From the NCBI RefSeq assembly GCF_024178315.1, contig NZ_JAMZIK010000125.1, positions 1 through 50,780 of the forward strand: DNA of 50,780 nucleotides, given 5' to 3'. This document shows positions 27,714 through 36,462 of the stretch, piece by piece. The number at the start of each line of letters is the position of its first letter. Position 1 is the first letter of the stretch. The stretch comes from Siccirubricoccus soli. GTDB taxonomy: Bacteria > Pseudomonadota > Alphaproteobacteria > Acetobacterales > Acetobacteraceae. Below the pieces are notes generated by a model. The model made no database searches, was not told the DNA's origin, and saw only the letters and a program-made list of their open reading frames with translations. The position numbers and the translations under genes were made by a program.

Positions 27714-29294
27714 TCACCTCGCCGGCGCGAATTCCATCGCCCGCGTCTGCTCGGACAGCGTCGGCCGGTAGGTCAGGCTGCGCTTCATCGCCCAGATATT
27801 CACCTGGTGATGGATCGGGATCACCGCCAAATCCCGCTGGTAACCGATGCGGATGATGTCGTGATAGGCCTTCTCCCGCGCCTCGGTGTCGATGGTGGTC
27901 AGGGCGCGGTCGATCATCCGGTCCAGCTCCGGGTTGGAATAATGGGAGGGCCGCAGCCGCGTCCCGCGCCCGCGCTGCGGGTCCGGCGTCGCCAGCATCA
28001 GGGAAAGATGGGTGTCCGGCTCGCCGGTGGAGGTGCTCCAGCCGGTGAGCGCCACGGAATGCTCGTCCCGCACGCCGCCGGCGGTGAAGAAGACGCTGGC
28101 CGGGCTGGTCTGGACCTGGGTGCGCACGCCGATCCGCGTCCACATCTGGGCAATGGCCTGGGCGATGGCGTCGTCATTCACATAGCGGTCGTTCGGCCCG
28201 TGCAGGGTGATGTTGAAGCCCTCCGGGAAGCCGGCTTCGGCCAGCAGCTTCTTCGCCCCGTCCGGGTCATAGGCCGGGACGGGGATGGAGGGGTCGTAGC
28301 CCATCGCCCCTTCCGGCTGGGCCTGGCCGGTGGGGAGCGAGAAGCCCTCCATGATCTGCCGGCGAATGCCCTCCCGATTCACCGCCATGGAAAGCGCGCG
28401 GCGCACCCGCACGTCGCGCAGCGGGTTGCTCGCCAAGGGCTGGCCGTTGCGGTCCATCACATGCGGGGTCTGCGGCCGGCTGGCATCGACATAGAGGTAG
28501 ATCAGCCGAAGCCCGGGGCGATGGGCGAGGTTCAGCCGCGCATCGCGCTGCAGCCGTGCCACGTCGCGCGTCGGCACGGCGTCGATCGCATCCACATCGC
28601 CGGATTGCAGGGCGGCGACCCGGGCGCTGTCATTGGTGATGAGGCGGTAGGTCACGCGCTGCCAGGGCTGGGCCGGGCCCCACCAGCGCGGGTTGCGCTC
28701 GAACACCGCGCGGTCGCCCAGGGTGAAGGAGACGAGGCGGTAGGGCCCGGTGCCCACCGCTGCCCTGCCGCTGTTGTAGTCGGCGGTGCTCATCCCCTCG
28801 CCCTGTTTCCGGCCGATGACGGAGAAGGCCATCATCATCTGCGGGATCAGCGGGATGGGCTCCGCCGTGTGCAGGCGGATGGTGTGGGCGTCCACCACCT
28901 CCAGCCGCTGCACCGGGCGGATGTACTGGCCCAGGCTGGTCGGGCTGTTCGGCACGTTCGGCGCGCGCGCGAAGGTGAAGACCACGTCATCCGCGGTGAA
29001 GGGCGTGCCGTCCTGGAAGGTGACGCCCTGGCGCAGCTTGAACTCCCAGGTCCGCTCGTCGAGGGCGCGCCAGCTTTCGGCGAGGCCGGGGGAGGGGCGC
29101 TGGTCGGGATCCGGATGCAGCAGCCGGTCGAAGACATGCCAGGTGAGGGCATGATTCGGCGACAGGTCGAAGAAATGCGGGTCCATGGAGGTGAAGGCGC
29201 CGCCGACCGCGATCGTCAGCTCCTGCGCCCTGGCCATGGGGGCAGCGGCAAGCGCGGCGCCCAGCACCAGTCCGAAAGCCTGGCTTCGTCTCAT
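27714..29294 (-). CDS. ABC transporter substrate-binding protein, family 5 (peptide/nickel type)
   Basis: The 526-residue periplasmic receptor has a signal peptide ending in PMARAQ. Family 5 features are LTIAVGGAFTSMDPHFFD, ADDVVFTFARA, AAVGTGPYRLVSFTLGDRAVFERNPRWWG and the conserved VRRALSMAVNREGIRRQIMEGF segment, then AYDPDGAKKLLAEAGFPEG. Such proteins bind oligopeptides, glutathione, opines or nickel; the ligand is unclear. No DppBCDF-type genes are adjacent. The start at 29294 begins the signal peptide. Confidence 0.93.
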   Translation of the reverse strand: MRRSQAFGLVLGAALAAAPMARAQELTIAVGGAFTSMDPHFFDLSPNHALTWHVFDRLLHPDPDQRPSPGLAESWRALDERTWEFKLRQGVTFQDGTPFTADDVVFTFARAPNVPNSPTSLGQYIRPVQRLEVVDAHTIRLHTAEPIPLIPQMMMAFSVIGRKQGEGMSTADYNSGRAAVGTGPYRLVSFTLGDRAVFERNPRWWGPAQPWQRVTYRLITNDSARVAALQSGDVDAIDAVPTRDVARLQRDARLNLAHRPGLRLIYLYVDASRPQTPHVMDRNGQPLASNPLRDVRVRRALSMAVNREGIRRQIMEGFSLPTGQAQPEGAMGYDPSIPVPAYDPDGAKKLLAEAGFPEGFNITLHGPNDRYVNDDAIAQAIAQMWTRIGVRTQVQTSPASVFFTAGGVRDEHSVALTGWSTSTGEPDTHLSLMLATPDPQRGRGTRLRPSHYSNPELDRMIDRALTTIDTEAREKAYHDIIRIGYQRDLAVIPIHHQVNIWAMKRSLTYRPTLSEQTRAMEFAPAR

Positions 29295-29474
29295 GCCCGT
29301 CTCCCCAGCTTATGTTTCCCGCAGCGTGCAGGGCCGCGGTGCCGGGGTACAATGCAAAAGACGCGCCGCAGCGGCGCCGGGCCGGGGGGAGGGGGAGGCG
29401 CCCTGGCCCCGTCGATGTCAGGCCGGGCGGGATCGGCCCGTGGGCCGGGGGCCGCAGCGACGGCCGCGGCCGCC

Positions 29475-30407
29475 TCAGCTTCCGTGGTAGTAGAGCGTCA
29501 CCGTATGGGTCGCCTCGGCGAACATCAGCCAGCGCTCCACCAGCAGGCCGCCCAGGGCCAGCACGGCACCGAGGGTCAGCGCCGCGGCGCCCATTCCGCC
29601 ACCGACCAGCAGGGCGAAGGCGCAGAGCGCGGCCGGCGCGCCGAACCCGGCCGCCAGGGCCAGCAGGCGCAGCTTCTCCGCGTGCTTGCGGGCAATGCGG
29701 AAGCCCATCTCCCGCAGCAGGTAATTCGTCTCGGTATGCGGCGGCTCCAGCGGCCGGACCTTGCCGATGAAGCCGAGGCTGGTCGCGCTTTCCGCCGTCG
29801 CCACCGGCGGCGCTTGGTCGATGGCGCCCCAGTAGGCGTTCTTCACCACCAGCGCGGCGATGCCGGCCAGCAGGGCGAGGACCGCCGGCACCGCGCCATC
29901 CCCCCAGAAGCCGCCCAGCATGGCGAGCAGCGCCGCGCCGCTGAAGGCGCCGAGCAGCAGGTAGCCCGGCACCACCAGCGGGTGCCGCCATTCCTTGATG
30001 GGCTTGAGCGAGGCGTAGATCATGCCGGTGCAATAGACCGTGGCGACGGCGCCGGCCGCGGCCAGCAGGCCCATCGCGGCGGTCAGGCCGGGCAGGTCCG
30101 CCAGCAGCCCAAGCCCGAACAACACCGCCGGCACATAGGTGCCGAGCGCCGCCACGCCTTCCCGCGACAGCCAGGAGGAGCGCCACTGGCTGACCGCCCG
30201 CCAGGCCCGCTGCGGGTTGCCGAGATGCGCGGTGGAGGAGAGCAGCCCGGCGGTGATGAGCACCAGTGCCAGGCCCAGCGCCGTCAGGCCGAAGCCCTGG
30301 CTGCCCGGCACCAGCCCCAGCGGCCGCAGCAGGCCGAGCCAGAAGAGCAGCCCGTAGCCGGCGCCGGAGGCGGTGGTGAAGAAGACGATGGAAGGTGCCG
30401 GATTCAT
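29475..30407 (-). CDS. soeC: SoeC-like (DmsC family) membrane anchor subunit
   Basis: The 310-residue protein has about eight transmembrane spans and resembles the DmsC / SoeC anchor family. Segments include IVFFTTASGAGYGLLFWLGLL, LVLITAGLLSSTAHLGNPQRAWRAVSQWRSSWLSREGV and TVYCTGMIYASLKPIKEWRHPLVVPGYLL. It anchors the molybdoenzyme complex and passes electrons to or from the quinone pool. It is the third gene in the minus-strand order catalytic subunit, iron-sulfur subunit, anchor, following the iron-sulfur gene by about 10 bases. The symbol assumes the sulfite dehydrogenase assignment. Confidence 0.85.
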   Translation of the reverse strand: MNPAPSIVFFTTASGAGYGLLFWLGLLRPLGLVPGSQGFGLTALGLALVLITAGLLSSTAHLGNPQRAWRAVSQWRSSWLSREGVAALGTYVPAVLFGLGLLADLPGLTAAMGLLAAAGAVATVYCTGMIYASLKPIKEWRHPLVVPGYLLLGAFSGAALLAMLGGFWGDGAVPAVLALLAGIAALVVKNAYWGAIDQAPPVATAESATSLGFIGKVRPLEPPHTETNYLLREMGFRIARKHAEKLRLLALAAGFGAPAALCAFALLVGGGMGAAALTLGAVLALGGLLVERWLMFAEATHTVTLYYHGS

Positions 30408-30417
30408 CGCGCGGTCC

Positions 30418-31152
30418 TCACCGGCTCAGCACCCGGTCCATCCACCGCAGCAGCGGGTTCCGGATGTCCATCGGCGTCGGCGCATCCTCCACCGGTGCGT
30501 TCGGCGGCAGCGCCTTCTTGCGCGGCGGCAGGTAGCGGTTCACCGGGTTGTAGCCCAGTTCCGGCATCAGGGGCTGGCCGCCGCGCTCCGCCACCAGCCG
30601 GCTGACGGCGCTGTCCGGGTCGCCCAGATCGCCGAAATGCCGCGCCTTGGTCGGGCAGGTCAGCACGCAGGCGGGCTGGCGCTGCGCTTCCGGGATGTTC
30701 TCGTTGTAGATGCGGTCGATGCAGAGGGTGCATTTCTTCATCACCCCCTGGTCGTCATCCATCTCCCGCGCGCCATAGGGGCAGGCCCAGGCGCAGAGGC
30801 CGCAGCCGATGCAGGTGTCGTGGTTCACCAGCACGATGCCGTCCTCGGCGCGCTTGTAGCTGGCGCCGGTCGGGCAGACGGTGACGCAATCCGGCGTCTC
30901 GCAATGCAGGCAGGAGCGGGGGAAGTGCACGGTGCGCCCGGCCTCGCCCTCCCCGGCCTCGAAGCTGTGGACGCGGTTGAACCAGACGCCCTCCTGGCCC
31001 GCGGCGTAGGGCTTGAAATCCGGCAGCGGCGCGGAATGGCCGCTGGTGTTCCATTCCTTGCAGTTCGTGGCGCAGGCTTGGCAGCCGACGCAGGTGTCAA
31101 GGTCGATGACGAGGCCGAGCTTCTTCGCACCCGGAGCAGGCAGGCAGGTCAT
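30418..31152 (-). CDS. soeB: SoeB-like four-cluster iron-sulfur subunit
   Basis: The 244-residue ferredoxin-like subunit has four Cys groups: CVGCQACATNC from residue 21, CLHCETPDCVTVCP, CIGCGLCAWACP, and CTLC with CVLTCP. This is the usual four [4Fe-4S] pattern of DmsB/SoeB proteins. The opening KKLGLVIDLDTCVGCQACATNCKEWNT is close to SoeB. It moves electrons between the molybdenum subunit and the membrane anchor. Its ATG overlaps the catalytic subunit's stop as ATGA. The frame is open upstream but antisense-like. Confidence 0.93.
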   Translation of the reverse strand: MTCLPAPGAKKLGLVIDLDTCVGCQACATNCKEWNTSGHSAPLPDFKPYAAGQEGVWFNRVHSFEAGEGEAGRTVHFPRSCLHCETPDCVTVCPTGASYKRAEDGIVLVNHDTCIGCGLCAWACPYGAREMDDDQGVMKKCTLCIDRIYNENIPEAQRQPACVLTCPTKARHFGDLGDPDSAVSRLVAERGGQPLMPELGYNPVNRYLPPRKKALPPNAPVEDAPTPMDIRNPLLRWMDRVLSR

Positions 31153-34061
31153 GCTGGGGTCTTCACCGAATAGCGGAGGATGTCGGGCGAGCCGGGCATG
31201 TGCGGCGGCGGCTCCAAGGTCTCCGGATGGGGCGAGGTGATGCCTTCCTCCCCGGGCGCGGCCTTGGTGATGCTGACGCGCAGATCGTACCAGGCGGCCT
31301 GGCCGGTGACGGGGTCGGCATTCGCCAGGCGGAGATCGCGGCCTTCCGCCATCTGGGCCGGCAGCCATTCGCTGATGACATGGTTCAGCAGGAAGCCGCG
31401 CTGCGCCTCCGGGCTGTCCGGCGCCAGGCCCCAGGCGCCGGCCCGCTTGCCGATGGCGTTCCAGGTCCAGACCGTGTCCGGGTTCACCCCTTCCATCAGC
31501 GCCACCTGGCATTTCAGCCGGCCGCTGCGGCTTTCCACCCAGACCCAGTCATCCTGGGCGAGGCCCATCGCCTCGGCCCTGGACCGCGCCATCATCAGCT
31601 TGTTGGCGCCATGGATCTGCCGCAGCCAGGCATTCATCGAGCCCCAGGAATGGTACATCGCCATGGGCCGCTGGGTGACGGCGGAGAAGGGGAAGGGCGC
31701 GAGGTCCTGCCCCTGCTGTTCCAGCGGCGCATACCAGATGGGCAGCGGGTCGCAGTAACGGCGCACCCGCTCCCGCAGATGCTCCGGCGGCTGCTTCGCG
31801 CCATGGCCTTCGGCGGCGAGGCGGAATTTCTGCAGCGGCTCCGAGTAGAGCTGCAGCACGATCTGGTCCGACTTGCCGATGAAGCCCTTGGCCTTGGCGT
31901 CCTCCAGATAGGCGCGGTTGGCGTGCTTCAGCCATTCCTGTTCGGGCCGGATGTGGTCGCGCCAGAAGCAGCCATTCTCGATATAGCGCTGAAGCTGGTC
32001 CGGGTTCGGCTCGCCCACCCCGACCTTGCTGCCATCCGCGCCGCGGAAGCCGGCCAGCGGGCCGACGCCGGGCATGCGCTGGTGGTTCACCATATAGTCC
32101 GGGTAGTCCTTGAAGCGCGGCGAGCCATCCTCCCTCACGAAGGCCGGCAGGCCGAGCCGCGCGCCGAGCTCGATCAGCACATCCTGGAAGGGCCGCACGT
32201 CGCGGTCCGGCTGCACCACCGGCTGGCGGATGGCATCCCCCGCGCCATGCGCGCTGCCGATGGGGCGGTCCAGGATGGAGATGCAGTCCCAGCGTTCCAG
32301 ATAGGTGGTGTCCGGCAGGATGAGATCCGCGTAGGGCACCGTCTCGGAGAAATACGCATCCGAGTAGATGACGTGCGGGATGCGGTATTCGCCGTCCTCG
32401 CGCTGCTCCGTCAGGATGCGGGTGACCTCGCCCGGGTTCATGGCGCTGTTCCAGGCCATGTTGGCCATGAACATGAACAGCGTGTCGATCGGGTAGGGAT
32501 CCGCCTTGCCGGCATTGCCGATGACGGTGTGCATCATGCCGTGCAGGCCGAGCGGCGCTTCCCAGGAGAAGGCGTGGTCGATGCGCAGCGGCGTGCCGTC
32601 CTCCTCCACCAGCAGGTCGTCCGGCCCGTGGGGGAAGCTCAGGAGGTTGCCGGCAAGCGGCGTGTTCGGCCTGGCACCGCGGCCGGCCGGGCCCGGCCCG
32701 GGTGGGATGGGCCGCGGGAAGGGCGCCTTGTAGCGCCAGGAGCCGGGGGTATCGACCGCGCCGATCAGCATCTGCAGCAGGTGCAGGGCGCGGCAGGTAT
32801 GGAAGCCGTTGGAATGCGCGGAGATGCCGCGCATCGCATGGAAGGCGACGGGGCGGCCGGTGATGGTGGCGTGTTCCCGCCCCCACACATCGGTCCAGCT
32901 CTGCTCCAGGGTGATCGCCTGGTCGAAGGCGACCTCGGCGATCTCGGCGGCGATGCGGCGGATGCGACCGGCCTCGATGCCGCAGCGTTCCGCCACCGCT
33001 TCGGGCGCGTATTCAGCACCCAGGTAGCGCTCCGCCAGCAGGTGGAAGGCGGGGTAGGCGATGCGGCCATCCGGCAGCGTCACCTCGCCGGCCATCACCG
33101 GGGAGAGGTCGGCGGTCTCGGCCGGGATGGCGCCGCGGGCGCGGTCCCAGGCCAGCGGCTTGCCCGCCTCGTCGCGGGCGAACAGCCCGTCATCCGCCCC
33201 GCCCGGGTTGCGCACCACCAGCCAGGGCGCGTTGGTGTAGCGGGCGAGGAATTCCAGGTCGATGCGGTCGGCCTTCAGCAGCTCATGCACCAGGGCCAGC
33301 ACGAAGAGGCCGTCCGTGCCCGGCCGCAGCCCCACCCATTCATCGGCGATGGCGGAATAGCCGGTGCGCACCGGATTGACCGAGAGGAACTTCGCCCCGC
33401 GTGCCTTCAGCTTGGAGAGGCCGAGCTTAATCGGGTTGCTGTCATGGTCCTCCGCCACGCCGAACATCAGCAGGTATTTGGTCCGGTCCCAGTCGGGCTC
33501 GCCGAACTCCCAGAAGCTGCCGCCGATGGAGTAGAGCCCGCCCGCTGCCATGTTCACCGAGCAGAACCCGCCATGGGCGGCGAAATTCGGCGTGCCGAAT
33601 TGCGCGGCCCAGAAGCCGGTCAGGCTCTGGCTCTGGTCGCGGCCGGTGAAGAAGGCGAGCTGGCGCGGATCCGTCTCCCGCACATGGCGGAGCCAGCTGG
33701 TGGCGGTCTCCAGCGCCTCCTCCCAGGTGATCTCGGCGAATTCGCCGCTGCCGCGCGGCCCCACGCGCTTCAGCGGGGCGCGCAGCCGGGCCGGGGCGTA
33801 ATGCGTCATGATGCCGGCGCTGCCCTTGCCGCAGAGCACGCCCTTGTTGACCGGGTGGTCCGGGTTGCCCTCGATGTAGCGGATCCGCCCGTCCTTCAGA
33901 TGAACGCGGATGCCGCAGCGGCAGGCGCACATGTAGCAGGTGGTGGTCTTCACCTGGTCGCTGACGCTCGGCGAATAATCGACGCGCGGATCCGGCGAGG
34001 GGCGCGCCGAGGGCGCGTGGAACCGGTCTGGCGTCAGCGGCGGCGTCGGCGCTTCCGGCAT
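31149..34061 (-). CDS. soeA: SoeA-like molybdopterin oxidoreductase (probable cytoplasmic sulfite dehydrogenase)
   Basis: The 970-residue DMSO-reductase-family subunit has an N-terminal [4Fe-4S] site C42, C45, C49 and C77. It then has FGTPNFAAHGGFCSVN, whose Cys (about residue 167) is the probable Mo ligand, and a C-terminal pterin-binding domain. No twin-arginine signal is present, so the enzyme stays in the cytoplasm. That feature, the length and the subunit order match SoeABC, which oxidises sulfite to sulfate and reduces quinone. Other members, such as polysulfide- or arsenic-type enzymes, remain possible. Start 34061 was preferred because AGGAG lies upstream; a GTG 13 codons earlier is the alternative. 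Confidence 0.85.
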   Translation of the reverse strand: MPEAPTPPLTPDRFHAPSARPSPDPRVDYSPSVSDQVKTTTCYMCACRCGIRVHLKDGRIRYIEGNPDHPVNKGVLCGKGSAGIMTHYAPARLRAPLKRVGPRGSGEFAEITWEEALETATSWLRHVRETDPRQLAFFTGRDQSQSLTGFWAAQFGTPNFAAHGGFCSVNMAAGGLYSIGGSFWEFGEPDWDRTKYLLMFGVAEDHDSNPIKLGLSKLKARGAKFLSVNPVRTGYSAIADEWVGLRPGTDGLFVLALVHELLKADRIDLEFLARYTNAPWLVVRNPGGADDGLFARDEAGKPLAWDRARGAIPAETADLSPVMAGEVTLPDGRIAYPAFHLLAERYLGAEYAPEAVAERCGIEAGRIRRIAAEIAEVAFDQAITLEQSWTDVWGREHATITGRPVAFHAMRGISAHSNGFHTCRALHLLQMLIGAVDTPGSWRYKAPFPRPIPPGPGPAGRGARPNTPLAGNLLSFPHGPDDLLVEEDGTPLRIDHAFSWEAPLGLHGMMHTVIGNAGKADPYPIDTLFMFMANMAWNSAMNPGEVTRILTEQREDGEYRIPHVIYSDAYFSETVPYADLILPDTTYLERWDCISILDRPIGSAHGAGDAIRQPVVQPDRDVRPFQDVLIELGARLGLPAFVREDGSPRFKDYPDYMVNHQRMPGVGPLAGFRGADGSKVGVGEPNPDQLQRYIENGCFWRDHIRPEQEWLKHANRAYLEDAKAKGFIGKSDQIVLQLYSEPLQKFRLAAEGHGAKQPPEHLRERVRRYCDPLPIWYAPLEQQGQDLAPFPFSAVTQRPMAMYHSWGSMNAWLRQIHGANKLMMARSRAEAMGLAQDDWVWVESRSGRLKCQVALMEGVNPDTVWTWNAIGKRAGAWGLAPDSPEAQRGFLLNHVISEWLPAQMAEGRDLRLANADPVTGQAAWYDLRVSITKAAPGEEGITSPHPETLEPPPHMPGSPDILRYSVKTPA

Positions 34062-34193
34062 CTTGGCCTGTTCTCCTGCATCGAGCATGCAGTTAGACAC
34101 GCAGGCCGGGCCTGGGCAATTCGCCGTCCGGCGCGGGTTTTCCGCGATCCGCGCCGGGGGAATAGCAGGGTGAAACCACCCCGCGTCATCGTC

Positions 34194-34994
34194 CTATCCG
34201 CGGATCGCCAGGCTGCCCGCCCGTCCCGCCGTCATCCCGCCATCGATGACGAGCTCCGAGCCGGTGACGTAGCGGGAGGCGTCGGAGGCGAGCCAAGCGA
34301 TGCCCTCCGCCACCTCCTCCGGCGCCGCCGGGTAGCCGAGAGGCACGCCGGCGGCCATGTCCTTCGGGTCGATCGGGGCGTTGCGGCCGGAGAGGGCATT
34401 GGCCGGCAGCTTGTCCCAGATCGGGGTGGCGATGATGCCGGGATGCACGCTGTTCACCCGGATGCGGGCGGCGGCGAATTCCAGCGCGGCGGATTTCGCC
34501 AGCAGCCGCACCGCGCCCTTGCTGGCGGAATAGCCGCCCAGCCCGGCCGAGCCGCGCAGCCCGGCGACGGAGGAGATCAGCACCATCGAGCCCCCGCCGG
34601 CCCGCCGCAGCGCGGGCGCGCAATGCTTGACGGAGAGGAAGACGCCATCGACGTTGATGGCCATCTGCTTCCGCCACTCCGCCAGCGGCATCTCCTCCAG
34701 CGGCACGATGATGCCGATGCCGGCATTGGAGACGAGGATGTCCAGCCGGCCGAACTCCTTCTCCGCGGCGGCGACCACCTCGGTCCAGCGGGCTTCCTCG
34801 GTGACGTCCTGGTGCAGGTAGAGGGCGCGGGCGCCGCCGCCGCGCAGCTCGGCGGCCAGGGCCTCGCCCCTGGCATCGTCGATATCGGTCAGCAGCACGG
34901 CGGCGCCGTCCCGCGCCAGGGCGCGAGCGGTGGCGGCGCCGATGCCGGAGGCGGCGCCGGTGATGAGGGCGGCCTTGCCCTGGAGTGTAGCCAT
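34194..34994 (-). CDS. SDR family oxidoreductase
   Basis: The 266-residue classical SDR has TGAASGIG at residues 12-19, an Asp after the second beta strand (LLTDIDD) favouring NAD, SNAG in place of NNAG, the serine region LISSVAG and the catalytic YSASKG. The ending YVTGSELVIDGGMTAG is typical. It resembles cyclohexanol or hydroxysteroid dehydrogenase-type SDRs, but the substrate is unknown. It lies between soeA and the M20 gene on the same strand; repeats S2 and R2 separate it from the latter. The ATG has a GGGAGGAAAC site. Confidence 0.9.
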   Translation of the reverse strand: MATLQGKAALITGAASGIGAATARALARDGAAVLLTDIDDARGEALAAELRGGGARALYLHQDVTEEARWTEVVAAAEKEFGRLDILVSNAGIGIIVPLEEMPLAEWRKQMAINVDGVFLSVKHCAPALRRAGGGSMVLISSVAGLRGSAGLGGYSASKGAVRLLAKSAALEFAAARIRVNSVHPGIIATPIWDKLPANALSGRNAPIDPKDMAAGVPLGYPAAPEEVAEGIAWLASDASRYVTGSELVIDGGMTAGRAGSLAIRG

Positions 34995-35049
34995 TTGTTT
35001 CCTCCCTTGTGTCGAGGACGGGCGTCGCGCCGCAAGGCGCGCCTTGTAC

Positions 35050-35135
35050 AGCCCTTCCTCAAGCTCCTACCCGCCAAAGGCCGAACGGCCTTTGGAAACC
35101 ATTCGTCTTGCAGCTGTGGATTCAACTGCCGACTC
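35050..35135 (-). repeat. repeat family S, copy 2
   Basis: Read on the minus strand it starts GAGTCGGCAGTTGAA, includes ATGGTTTCCAAAGGCC, the hairpin AAAGGCCGTTCGGCCTTT, then GGCGGGTAGGAGC and TTGAGGAAGGGC. Each block matches copy 1 at 18566-18652 in order. It directly adjoins repeat R2, forming a composite of about 170 bp. Confidence 0.65.
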
Positions 35136-35137
35136 CC

Positions 35138-35221
35138 ACCGGGGTCCGGGGAGGGGTCCCCTCCCCGGCGGAGGTGCAGGAGGCAGAGCCTCCTGCTGGG
35201 GGCATGGGGGCGAAGCCCCCA
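35138..35221 (+). repeat. repeat family R (tandem hairpins), copy 2
   Basis: It starts ACCGGGGTCCGGGGAGG and holds three hairpins in a row: GGGGAGGGG with CCCCTCCCC, AGGAGGC with GCCTCCT around AGA, and GGGGGC with GCCCCC around GAA. It ends exactly at the stop codon of the M20 gene on the minus strand. It is the most regular of the three copies, and a strong candidate terminator for that gene. Confidence 0.68.
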
Positions 35222-36394
35222 TCACCCCCTTGGCAGCTCCTGCTCCACCAGCGTGGCGAAGAAGCTCGCCCCGATCGGCAGCGCGTCGTCGTTGAAGTCG
35301 TAGAGCGGATGATGCACCGGCACGCCGCCCTTCTCCGCGCCCTTCTGGCCGATCTTCACGAAGGCGCCCGGCCGTTCCAGCAGCATGAAGGAGAAATCCT
35401 CCGCCCCCATCACCGGAAGGCGCTTGCGCAGCACGCGCTCCTCGCCCAGCACCTTTGCGGCGGCCAGCGCCGCGCGCTCCGTCTCCGCCGCATGGTTCAC
35501 CGTGGGCGGGTAGTTGCGGACGTATTTCACCTCCGCCACCGCCTCATGCGCCGCGGCCGTTGCCTGCGCCACCTGGGTGATGAGCTTTTCCATCAGGTCG
35601 CGCGTCTCGGGCCTCAGCGTGCGGATGGAGCCCTTCAGCACCGCGCTGTCCGGGATGACGTTCACCGCGCTGCCGGCGTGGAAATTCGTCATGCTGATGA
35701 CGGCGCTGTCCAGCGGGTCCGTCCGCCGCGCCACCACCGACTGCAGCGCGACGACGATCTGCGCGCCGACCAGCACCGGGTCGATCGTCACATGCGGCCG
35801 CGCCGCATGGCCGCCGACGCCCCGCACCGTGATCTCCACCCGGTCGGAGGCCGCGAGGATGACGCCGGGGACGGCCGCGGCCTCGCCCAGCGGCAGGCTC
35901 GGGTCGTTGTGGACGCCATAGACCGCGTCGCAGGGGAAGCGGCGGAACAGCCCCTCCTCCACCATCACCCGGGCGCCGCCGCCGCCTTCCTCCGCCGGCT
36001 GGAAGATGAAGTGGACGGTGCCGTTGAAGTTACGGGTCTCCGCCAGGTATTTCGCCGCGCCCAGCAGGGTCGCGGTATGCCCGTCATGGCCGCAGCCATG
36101 CATCCGGCCGGGGATGGTGGAGCGGTGGGCGAAGCCGTTCTGCTCCTCCATCGGCAGGCAATCCATGTCCGCCCTGAGCCCGATGCTGCGGCCGCTGTCG
36201 CCGTTCCGCAGCACCCCGACCAGGCCGGTGGTGGCGATGTTGCGGTGCACCTCGATGCCCCAGCTCGCCAGCCTGGCGGCGACGATGTCACTGGTCCGCG
36301 TCTCCTGGAAGCCCAGCTCCGGGTGGCGGTGGAAATCCTGCCGCCATTCGGTCATCTCGGCAGTGAAATCGGCGATGCGGTTGAGGACGGGCAT
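35222..36394 (-). CDS. M20 family amidohydrolase (hippurate hydrolase-like)
   Basis: The 390-residue zinc amidohydrolase cleaves N-acyl amino acids or similar amides. Metal motifs are [44 protein letters not shown] (with the conserved Cys), [20 protein letters not shown] and [10 protein letters not shown]. The dimerisation domain carries [12 protein letters not shown]. It matches the amidohydrolase / IAA-amino acid hydrolase group, probably cytoplasmic. The ATG at 36394 follows AAGGAGC. It is divergent from glpK. Confidence 0.93.
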   Translation of the reverse strand: MPVLNRIADFTAEMTEWRQDFHRHPELGFQETRTSDIVAARLASWGIEVHRNIATTGLVGVLRNGDSGRSIGLRADMDCLPMEEQNGFAHRSTIPGRMHGCGHDGHTATLLGAAKYLAETRNFNGTVHFIFQPAEEGGGGARVMVEEGLFRRFPCDAVYGVHNDPSLPLGEAAAVPGVILAASDRVEITVRGVGGHAARPHVTIDPVLVGAQIVVALQSVVARRTDPLDSAVISMTNFHAGSAVNVIPDSAVLKGSIRTLRPETRDLMEKLITQVAQATAAAHEAVAEVKYVRNYPPTVNHAAETERAALAAAKVLGEERVLRKRLPVMGAEDFSFMLLERPGAFVKIGQKGAEKGGVPVHHPLYDFNDDALPIGASFFATLVEQELPRG

Positions 36395-36462
36395 GCGGGG
36401 CTCCTTCAACCCTGAAGACAAGCCCTGGGCGGGCGGCTTGTCGAGGGGATAGACTCGCCAGC

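Noticed and set aside
27711-30605. 964-codon plus-strand frame
   Set aside because: Antisense to the family 5 receptor and the SoeC anchor, both of which have strong family signatures.
31200-35303. 1367-codon plus-strand frame
   Set aside because: It covers the complement of soeA and the SDR and is open only because of high GC; His/Gly/Arg-rich translation without motifs.
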